The notes beneath the pieces were generated by a model, which was not told where the DNA came from, searched no databases, and saw only the letters and a list, made by a program, of their open reading frames with translations. The position numbers were made by a program, and so were the translations under genes. A stretch of 64,000 nucleotides of DNA, from the NCBI GenBank assembly GCA_002786025.1, contig NHNW01000005.1:62001-126000 (forward strand). Direction: 5' to 3'. The stretch comes from Zasmidium citrigriseum (lineage: Eukaryota; Ascomycota; Dothideomycetes; Mycosphaerellales; Mycosphaerellaceae). Position 1 is the first letter of the stretch. Each line of letters opens with the position of its first letter. Below are positions 55,698-64,000 of this stretch, piece after piece.

Positions 55698-57660
55698 GAT
55701 ATTAGTGGAACTCGGACATCTAACAAGATGGTGGAAGAAAAATCACATTGAACATCGCAGCGTTGAAAGGCCGGTCGCCGAAGGAATGTAGGATTGATTA
55801 CACAAAAGAATGCATCGTCGCTTCGTCTTTCCATCTCATGTGGTCATGGCTCTCGCTCACTTCTTGCCAGAGTTGTTGGATTGTCCACCCGTATTGGTGT
55901 TGTTGGCGGCCGCATTGGCGTTTCTATCGCCAGCGGACTGTGCACGAGCAGCAAAGCCCGCGTCGTTGCCACTCTTGGCCTGCGACGGGCATGTCAGCTC
56001 TCGTTTACCAAGGGACATGTGAGATACTCACCTCAGAGGACTGAATCCTCTGAGAGTCGCCCTTAGTCATTTGGTCTGGCATGTTGATTATTGTTGGAGT
56101 CGTTGAATGTGTCTTTGATTTTGTCGTTGGAAAGCTGTGAGGTCTGTTGGGGGTACAACGACGGCGTGGAGGTCGAAGTACGATCTCTTTATGCCCGCCT
56201 CTGACCCCGCTTCAAAGTCTCGTAGATGCTCGTGAAAGCGTTCAGGGCTTCATAGCGTCTGCGTACGGCAGCTTAGCGCAGCTCTAATTGACGAGAGCTG
56301 TGGAGTGCGGTGAATAAAGCCGCCGTGCTGAGTCTCGTCGAGGGCTTTGAGCTGTCTTTGAAAAGGCCCCTGGCAAGTGAGTTGGAGAGCGCCGCCGTAC
56401 CTTTGCCGCCGAAGTTCATCCGATCATATGCATGTGAGTGAATGTCTGAGGCTTGGCGCCAAGCTCGGACCACTTTCAACTTCCTTTCTAGGAGATCGTA
56501 ACGCCGCAGGCACTAGATAACAACTACAAGAGGGAAGTTAAGAGAATGAACCACCACACGATCGAGGTGCTCTACTAGTCTGTTCTCATATCCACTTACT
56601 AAGGCTCAGATCTGCTTGACAACACCAAGTGTCTCAGCGATGCAGTCAATCGAGACGACCGCTAGTCCACCTCCGGTGTTTCTATACCGATTTCTCACAT
56701 CACGACTCTCTCTAAAGGTCCCGAGATACTATGTATTTGGTTAGTAACTCCACATTCATCACGATCATGACGAGTGATAAGTAATCACAGCAAAAAAGAA
56801 GAGGCTCTATGAAAGTCCTCTCCCAGCAACGTGGCCAAGAATCGACGAAAATACTTGCAATGGCGGATCTACGACTACAGTACGTTGATCTGATATCGGG
56901 ATCACTGAAAGAAAGCACCAAGTTCTGCCAGAATCCGACAGGAGGGAAAGCGACTGAAATCGAACATATCCCGAACGACGCAGACGACGACTACTTCAAC
57001 TATGTATCCTCCCTCGCCAAGACACCCCAAAGTCCATATCTGGCAAACGAAACACTTCACGATTCAGGCAAGTACCAAAGAAGTGCAGGGTCCAACCTCG
57101 ACTGAATAGGGCTGAAGCCGCACGAGGCTCACTAATCCAGCGACGCTAGCGTCAAGAGTGCCTTTGTCATCCACTACTAATACAGCACTAACAGATCAAG
57201 ATGGATGACAACGACACTCGTTTCATCGCAAAGGCATTTTGATTGGCTGTCAGGCTCAATACCGGCAGTCGATGTCCCTGTGGCTCCAAGTCTTGAACAT
57301 CTTGGCCGCAAAATGAAGCTCTTTTCAGCCTAAAGGGTGAGAGGTTGCGTATTGTGCTTGCGTACCTTGAGCAAGTGCAAGCATATCAGGTGACGGCGGT
57401 CTAGGATGTCGTAGTGGCGGTAGACTTCGATCAGAAAGCCCTCTTTTCGGCCTGAGGCTTGCCGTAGGGGCGAGAACTTGGAAAGACCGGTTGCCGGGTA
57501 TTCTTGAGCCCTTCGTCGACCGGCCAGGACGCACGGTCTTGGCCGACATACGCCATACGAGTGCTGGTGTTAGTCATGCTTCTTTTCTTGGCCCCGATGT
57601 CGACATGATATTGCTTTCCTTGCTCTTGAGTATTGCGCACAGCAGCAGCAGGCAATCGAC
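55698..57660. other. Long stretch without a supported gene
   Basis: About 2 kb. One plus-strand frame at 56809-57105 starts with ATG and has a coding-like end (EHIPNDADDDYFNYVSSLAK), but no domain or neighbouring exon. Other frames look like shadows. No RNA gene or repeat was recognised. Confidence 0.4.
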
Positions 57661-58418
57661 ATGGATAATACAAGTGACTTCTTCCCGCAGTGGGATACTA
57701 GTCAGCCGGATGCGGGTCAACAGGGCGGATGCTTTGACCAGTGGGCGAGTATTTCACCGCAAGAATCGCTGAAGAGCCGCACTGATATGCCACACCAGCT
57801 CAACTTCGACAAAACCGGCCGCCCACTGCGCCCAGAACCACCCAAACGATACACCAGCGCTCCTTCTTCAGTCCCCACACGCTGTCCATCTCTTATCTAT
57901 TCCCCGAGCGAACAAGCACCAAATTCCATCGTCGGCGAAATCATCTTCGAGGGTCTCGTCTCAAAAGACAAAAGCGTCCGGCGTCGAGACCAGAATCGAG
58001 CATCGTAAGTCCTCCAATCTGCAGATCAGCGAATCTTATGAGACGACTTCTTCTTCGCCCACTTCTTCTTCATCACAAACACCAGCCCAACCACTAAGCC
58101 GTGTCCAGCCAAAGAGCCTACCGCGACCGCCAGCGCAAACGCCTCGACGAACTCCAATCCGAAATCGAAGACCTCAAAGCCCTCTGCCTACAACTGGAAA
58201 ACGAGAACAAGACCCTGACAAGAGACTACCAGGAGCGGTGGAATCGATTGCTGGCGGATTTGAAATCCGAGTTGGAGAAGCCGGGGGATGGAGAGAGACG
58301 GGAGTCGATCGGGTGGATGTTGAAGCATGCGTATAGGAGTGGGATGGCGGGGGATGGGCAGTTTTCGGTGTATGCGTTGGGGGAGAGGGGATCGAAAGAA
58401 GGCGAAGCGTCGTCATGA
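57661..58418 (+). CDS. bZIP transcription factor
   Basis: Two exons, 57661-58004 and 58109-58418, 217 residues; GTAAGT donor, CACTAAGCC branch, GTCCAG acceptor. The intron sits inside the basic region. Joined, it reads RRRDQNRASQRAYRDRQRKR (from about residue 107), the N-x-x-(A/S)-Q-R-x-x-R pattern of fungal Yap-like bZIPs, and continues into a leucine zipper (LDELQSEIEDLKALCLQLEN). The N-terminal 100 residues are Pro/Ser-rich and likely the activation region. It is a nuclear DNA-binding dimer. It converges on the FAD oxidoreductase gene and could regulate it or the neighbouring 7TM gene; that is inference from position only. Confidence 0.85.
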
Positions 58419-58774
58419 GTCTGAAGTTGGGAGGTTGGAAGGGTAAAGGGGCGTGGTTGGGGTTCTGCGGGCTTTGAAATGGCTTTGAGTTTTTGTGCCT
58501 TGATTAGTAGTGATTTCGAAGGATTCCTCACTCATTGGACGAACACTCACCTGCTCCGTTCAGTCAGCGTCAGAAACACAAATATGTGGCGACAGTGCAT
58601 TCAAGCCTTCCAGAATCTTTCCCAGAGGCAAGGCTTTGGAATCATGGACCATCCTCGATCAGAGACTGGTAGCAGCCGCCCACAAGGCCTTCGCAGTCGG
58701 CCAACGTGAAGGTCTCACCGAGCTCCTGCAATCTCAAGAATTCATCTGCCATAAACATACCCATTCTACCTCTA

Positions 58775-60522
58775 TCACCTCCTCAACTTAAAATACCCCG
58801 GCTGCAACTCCCCAAACACATACTCAAGATCATACTCCTTCTGGACCTTCAACAATCTCGCCTTGCTCTCAGGTCCATACCCCTCAAAGACATCCTGCGT
58901 GACATACGCATAATTCTGGTAAATATAACGATGGAAGAGACCCCGAGACTTCGCGAGCTTGGTGGCCTTGTCGATGATCATCTTTTCGATGCCGAGGACT
59001 TGGTCGTCGTCCGCGGTGGAGTTCCATTGGAAGTCCATGTTGAGAACTGTGAGATGTTAGTGTTGTGGTCTGGAGGGTGGGAGGGATGCGTCTGCTTACC
59101 TGTCAAAGGCCCGTCCTTTTGGGTGATGCCCAGGGCGTTGCCGCCATTTTTGGCGAAATTCTCGATGATGGGTTCGGTGATGACTTGGAAGACGAGAGTG
59201 CCTAGGAAGCCTTCGACTTTCATGAGGGGTTGAACGGCGGGGTACCAGATGTCGTTTAGGATATCTTTCATGATTTGGGCGTCGTTGAGGAGAGTGATGC
59301 TGAAGAAGGCTTGGCTGTTGAATATTAGTTGTGGCTCTGAATGGTCTCCTGTCTGTTGAGTGCTTACCGGTATCCGTTGGGCTGGGTAGCCTTGAGCTCA
59401 TCAGTGAAACTCTTCAGCTTGCTTATGCGTTGAGTCGATGTAACATTCTGGACCTTGGTAAAGTTGTGGAAGACAGGTGGGTTCACCTCCGGCTGGATGT
59501 AGTTGTAGTTGTTCGAGAACAAGCATTGGCCAATAGCTTTGATGCAAGCCGCAGAAACGATGAGAGCAGCGTTTGGGTCCTGCTTGGCGTTGATATTGAA
59601 CCAGTAAAAGGCATCGTAGAGCGATGAGTTCTTGTCGAGAGAGTAGACGGTGGATCCTCCCCACATGAGTCCTTGGTCGAATGTCTTCAGGTCCATTCTT
59701 GTCACCACGCCGAAGTTGTTGCCGCCTCCGCGGAGGGCGAAGTAGAGGTCTGGGTTTTCAGTCGGGTTGGCGTCCAAGATGCGACCATCGGCAACGACGA
59801 CTTGGTAGTTCTCTACATTGTCGCATGCCCAGCCGTGGAAGCCAGAGAAGAAAGAGATGCCACCTGGTAATGTTAGTTTTGTATTTTAACTTCCATGGTA
59901 GTTCATACCTCCGAGTGGCAGTCCACCAACCCCAATGTCACCATTGCGGCCTCCAATGACGGCCAAGTCCATCGGATCCAGCTTTGAGTAGATGTCATCC
60001 CATCGATTGCCAGTTCCGGCGTGAGTGATCTTCTTGTCCGCAGAGACAGTGATCTCGTTCAACTTGTGGAGATCGATGGTGACACCACCAGGAACATTGG
60101 ATGCTCCCTTGAACGATGCATGGCCGCCGCTCTTGACAGCGAACGGACATCCATACTCTCCAATCTCCTGGATCGCCACCGAGACATCTTGAGCGCTGGT
60201 CGGAGTAAAGCGACACACAGGCTTCGTATTTGCCTGCTGTTGAGACCAGTAATTCTGCTCCAATGTATAGACAGCCTCGCCTTCGTAAGACACCAGCAGA
60301 GGAAACTTTGCGTCAAGGCATTCGCAGAGAGCGCGGCACTGGTCAATGATTAGCGTGTGTTTTTAGCCATTGTTACCCAAACCCATGTCGTCTCACACGC
60401 GCAGCCTGGGACTTTCCGTCGTGCTGGGGTCGTCCTCCTCCACCGCCCCCATGGTGGTGGCCAGGAGACCAATTGGCAGTCGCCGTTGACACTGACACTG
60501 CAGCAAGAAGCAGGGACAGCAT
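58775..60522 (-). CDS. Secreted bicovalent FAD-linked oxidoreductase (BBE/VAO family)
   Basis: Five exons on the minus strand: 60522-60397, 60338-59909, 59863-59368, 59314-59100 and 59046-58775, 512 residues, all junctions in frame. MLSLLLAAVSVSTATA is a signal peptide, followed by a His/Gly-rich stretch. The FAD-binding domain has the covalent His in AVKSGGHASFKG (115) and the covalent Cys in GFHGWACDNVENY (199), the pair used for bicovalent flavin. LPLGGGISFF and LYFALRGGGNNFGVVT are family motifs, and the C-terminal YIYQNYAYVTQDVFEGYG fits the BBE tail. Such enzymes oxidise sugars, alcohols or alkaloid-like compounds using O2. Head-to-head with the 7TM gene at 61137. Confidence 0.9.
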
Positions 60523-61136
60523 TTTTCCCGTCGGCCACATTTTCCTCGTTCTCTGCAGGCGACGCTGTCGGCTCTTGTTGACAAGCAGTGAGAGGAGAAG
60601 TCAATCTTTCAACCCAACAAGCTGCGGCGCAGAAGTCTATTCGTACGCGAAAATCGAACCCCTTTGCATTTTGCGGGACTGGGCTTGCCGGGGCCGACTT
60701 GTAAGACCGTTTTGGGCGAAATTGGTTGGCGATCTTCCTGCGGGATGCAAGTGGAAAGTGTGTGTGACACCTTCTACGACATATCGGGTCTGGCGTGCTC
60801 CCAAACATCGCTCAGTGCTCCCACACTAGTCGTGCTCCCGCAACTCAACGCCGACTGCGAGCAATGAAATCCGCCGGCCACCAGGTTGACTTCCGGGAAG
60901 CACGGCGTCCTGCCGAGGGCATCGTTTGGTATGGGCGTCGGAAGAAGAGGCGTGCTCCTGCGGGACGAGGACGGAGATGTGGCACCGCAGAAGGATGACT
61001 GCGGCGCTGACTTGCACCTTCGCCAGGAGACAAAACCGACGACTCCCGCCCGGAGCTGGGAACGACTGCTCTGTGCTTGACGAGACGCTGCTGCGAACGG
61101 ATGTTCTGAGCGCCGTGGACTCGCTCTCTGCAAGCC
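60523..61136. promoter_or_regulatory. Shared divergent promoter region
   Basis: 614 bp between the starts of the FAD oxidoreductase (minus) and the rhodopsin-like gene (plus). Long frames on the minus strand here (for example 60774-61286 and 60845-61708) are shadows over the promoter and 7TM gene. No specific site is proven. Confidence 0.35.
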
Positions 61137-62474
61137 ATGGCCGTGCTGGAAGCCTTTGTCGCCCGCGAGGTCCTGGAGGTGAGTGTGCGCAAGAGCGCCG
61201 GGGAGCGAAAGGACATTGACTGAATGGGCAGGCCTTCTGTATCCTGGGGATTGTGGTGACCAGCGTGGTGGGAGCGCTGCGAGCATATGTGCGCATCGCG
61301 AAGCAAGGCCGGCTCCATGAGGACGACTTCGCCTTGTTCTTCGGCCTGGCGCTGTACATCACCCTCTGCGCACTGTACATCGCCGATATTCCATACCTCT
61401 ACTCCGTCATGGGCTGGCTCTCCGGACACACCGAACTCTCGCCCAAGATCGTGGCCGACTACACGCAAATGATGAAGTACAATTACGCAGTCACCTTGTT
61501 CTTCTGGGCCGTCCTCTGGTGCGTCAAGATCAGCTTGCTGCTGTTTTTCCGGAGAGTCATCCTTCACACCAACTTCATCCGGGCCTGGTGGGTCATTCTG
61601 GTATTTACTATCTTGACCTTCATCGGCTGTGTGATCTCGCAGTTCACTTCCTGCGACTCTACGCATGACTTCACGACGCTGGGAGCGTGCGTCTCGCCAC
61701 GGAACCAAAGGGCACAGATCATTAGTCTGTACTATTCTTTCGCGGTGGACGTACTAACTGACATACTGAGTAAGCATACTTCCATGCAAGTGCCTTGCAC
61801 ATCTGCTAACTTCTTACAGTCATGGCTTTTCCTCTTCGCATTCTCATGACCTTGAAGATGTCTGTTCGTGACAAATGGATCCTTGCTGGCCTCTTCAGCG
61901 TCACCATCGTCGCCATCGTCACCTCCATTCTGCGAGTCTTCTTCATCTACGCCAAGACTGGTAACAGCACTCCAAGTCCGCCCTGGCTGGGCTTCTGGGC
62001 TGTCGTTGAGTGCATGGTTTGTAAGTTCTTTTCCTCCGGCCTTCCCCTGTTTTCTTCGGCTAATTGGCTGCAGCCATCATCGTTGGATGCATCCCTGCGA
62101 TATCACAAATCTTCCGCGCCACCACACCCAACTCCTCACAATATCACAAGACTGGCAGTGGAAGCGGCAGCCAGTCCAAACCCAGACAACGAAGCCACGA
62201 CCCTTGCATATATTCAGGCTCCGGCTCCGGCTCTGCAAAGACGACTGTTGAATCGTCTCATAAAGGCCATACCTCGTCTGAGAGCGAACGTGAGCTCCAT
62301 CCAGGTTCTCGCCGGATACAGTCTCGTACAGAAATCGTAAGCAAAGGCCGGTATTGATCGATGTCCTCGCAATGCTGACTTTTGTAGATCATAACCGATG
62401 AAGACGCCGATGACGATGATCTTGAACTCCGCGAGCTTTACCATGGCCGTCGACGAGGGACAGCCGCAACTTGA
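61137..62474 (+). CDS. Fungal rhodopsin-like (SAT4-type) 7TM membrane protein
   Basis: Five exons: 61137-61178, 61232-61769, 61820-62020, 62074-62336 and 62388-62474, 376 residues, all in frame. Exon 1 is MAVLEAFVAREVLE; the next begins AFCILGIVVTSVVGALRAYV. Spans and family marks: EDDFALFFGLALYITLC, YNYAVTLFFWAVLWCVKISL, LLLFFRRV, WVILVFTILTFIGCVISQFT-SC, VDVLTDIL-IMAFPLRILMTL, LAGLFSVTIVAIVTSILRVF and the last span AVVECMV-SIIVGCIPAISQ. The tail is Ser/Gly-rich and acidic (ITDEDADDDDLELRELY). This is the fungal rhodopsin domain family, plasma-membrane proteins of largely unknown ligand. Head-to-head with the FAD oxidoreductase. Confidence 0.85.
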
Positions 62475-63481
62475 AAGGCCCTCAACAGTATATTCGAAAT
62501 GCACATCGGCCTCTGACCTCTGGTATGGATTGCTCTGGCTCCAAAGGTTGGCCTCCTCTTTTTCGAACACGGCTTATCATGATCCCGACTTATGTCTGAG
62601 CGTCTTCCAATCGACATTGCCGAATGACTGAGTTTGACCTTGCTGCTAGCATTTTCAATGTCCTTCTACCTCGCCGGCCAGAGCCTTCTTTGCTCAATCA
62701 CCTTCCCAGACAATCGAGCCTTGTGGTCCACGGTCTTATCGGCCGAGCAGGTTTCGATCCATGTCTTGGTCTCGATCGATGAAGCAGCCATTCTCAATCG
62801 TGTAGTGCTGGGCTAGGCCAATGGACCGGTGTATCGAGGGTCGGAGGAATGCAGTTGGCGAAGAGATCGTTTAGGCTGATGACCACTGGCTGAGCGGAAC
62901 TGGTCGAGCTTCGTCAGGTACCAATGGCTACGAGCAAGGCTGGTATCATGGCATCTGCGGCGGAAGCTCTTCACACGCAACGCGCTCTTCTGAGAGTTTG
63001 CTGCCCATTGTCAGTAGGACCAAGCATGCTCTTTCATGGAGATCAAAGAGCCGTTTCGGAGGCTACTTGCAGTCAAGCCAGGGCATCAGGTCTCTTCCTC
63101 CCCTGCTAGGAGCGATACGTCGGCAAGATCGGCGCACAACATAGCCCTGGGCTGGATGTGCCACCTCGACAGAAGCAGAAGGCGCCTCGCAGAGACGAAT
63201 CGCTCCTGGGGATGAGATAATCGATACTGGATACAAGTCAATGTCGAACGCATGGGGAGAGACTATTGCAGGCTTGAATAGCGGCTCTACGAAACAGCCC
63301 GCAACATTCATTCAAGCTCGCCAAGGGCTTCAACCACGTGGACCGTCGGCACTAGTCCCATTTGCCGCCCACACCAAATTCTCCACCCCTCCGTCCTCCT
63401 CCTCAGCTGCCTACTCAGCGCCGACAACATACTCTGCTGCAATTCGCGCTCACCGTCAGATACCTCGTTCACACAGCGGCC
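62475..63481. other. Intergenic stretch, no gene seen
   Basis: Short frames on both strands without support. It ends at the start of the gene at 63482. Confidence 0.45.
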
Positions 63482-64000
63482 ATGTCTACCATCCCTCCGC
63501 CGAACCTGACTCCCAGGCAGCGAGCCGACTGGTTCATACAGCACTACGGCAATGTACTCGTCCAGCAGAACTTGCTCGGCGTCGCCGAGTTCTACACCAA
63601 TCGTGCAATTGCGAACCACGCCACCAGTCGCGTTGGCTACGAGTATCCGGTGAACAACGTGGTCAACAACCTCAAGACCGCAGGCAAGAAGGCGGCGAAG
63701 GATCAGGGGGAGTCGTACGATGCCTGGAAAGCTAGATTCGACCAACGCCGCCGTGATAACGGAGCGCTTTCTAATCCCCATGCCCAGAGGGCTGTGCCAG
63801 GTATGTACAACCCAACGTACCGATGGAGTCATTGTGATACTGATATAGGATACCAGCCCCGTCCCTTCCCGCCAACCCTGACTTCGACGACCTCTTCAAC
63901 TCGGCGGTATACCAAGGAAGGAGACGCACTGGTCTCACGCTCGAGTTCCACGTCAAGCTGCATCTCGCCATTGAGGCAAACGGTGGCCGGGATGCCTGCA
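63482..64000 (+). CDS. Hypothetical protein, cut by window end
   Basis: Exon 1 is 63482-63800 (MSTIPPPNLTPRQRADWFIQ...), then an intron with GTATGT donor and CCAG acceptor at 63855-63856, and exon 2 from 63857 running off the window; 154 residues are visible. Exon 2 reads PSLPANPDFDDLFNSAVYQG and LTLEFHVKLHLAIEANGG. An earlier AG at about 63847-63848 would give a poorer frame. The first exon has a helical Asn/Ala-rich segment (FYTNRAIANHATSRVGYEYP) and basic end (WKARFDQRRRDNG). No family recognised; likely nuclear or cytosolic. Confidence 0.6.
   Translation, partial: MSTIPPPNLTPRQRADWFIQHYGNVLVQQNLLGVAEFYTNRAIANHATSRVGYEYPVNNVVNNLKTAGKKAAKDQGESYDAWKARFDQRRRDNGALSNPHAQRAVPGMYNPTYRWSHCDTDIGYQPRPFPPTLTSTTSSTRRYTKEGDALVSRSSSTSSCISPLRQTVAGMPA

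Noticed and set aside
60845..61708. 287-codon minus-strand frame between the FAD oxidase and the 7TM gene
   Set aside because: It runs antisense through the 7TM exon and the shared promoter; composition is that of a shadow frame.
1..64000. tRNA or rRNA genes
   Set aside because: I looked for A/B-box pairs and conserved rRNA stretches by eye and saw none that I could support; a covariance-model scan would decide.

Overview
The window looks like a filamentous ascomycete chromosome, most likely a dothideomycete. Genes are intron-containing, with introns of about 40-90 nt, GT...AG ends and CTAAC/CTGAC-type branch sites. There are several 2EXR proteins, Zn2Cys6 and bZIP regulators, a fungal rhodopsin-like 7TM protein, and a long AT-rich block with the mark of repeat-induced point mutation (RIP). 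All calls come from reading the sequence and given translations. Exon coordinates were worked out by hand and may be off by a base or two.

Layout. 0-9 kb: a nuclear coiled-coil protein, a tandem pair of small single-span membrane proteins, a decayed membrane protein gene, a 2EXR protein and two orphans. 9-18.5 kb: a graveyard holding a G-patch gene, an SF1 helicase pseudogene broken by frameshifts and stops, a broken 2EXR gene, and two small membrane proteins that each begin with a 23-nt first exon. 18.8-26.6 kb: the RIP block, with almost no CpA or TpG left, no ORFs, and an internal array of roughly 82-bp units. 26.8-32.6 kb: a 2EXR pseudogene with two CAG-to-TAG type stops, then three intact genes: a small coiled-coil protein, a secreted epoxide hydrolase-like enzyme and a HAD/RNA-repair-like protein with an RGG tail. 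33-36 kb: coiled-coil genes killed almost only by TAG/TAA. 36.8-47.5 kb: membrane proteins, a CorA-like transporter that stops at its GMN motif, a small secreted protein and a fungal regulator.

47.7-64 kb is the healthiest part. It holds a Zn2Cys6 regulator divergent from an alpha/beta hydrolase; an OTT_1508-like nucleic-acid deaminase directly downstream of a double-stranded-RNA-binding protein on the same strand; an orphan; a bZIP factor; a secreted bicovalent FAD oxidoreductase head-to-head with a rhodopsin-like 7TM protein; and a gene cut by the window end.

The two main themes are RIP-type decay well beyond the AT-rich block, and the dsRBD + deaminase neighbour pair, which is the best candidate for an undescribed system.
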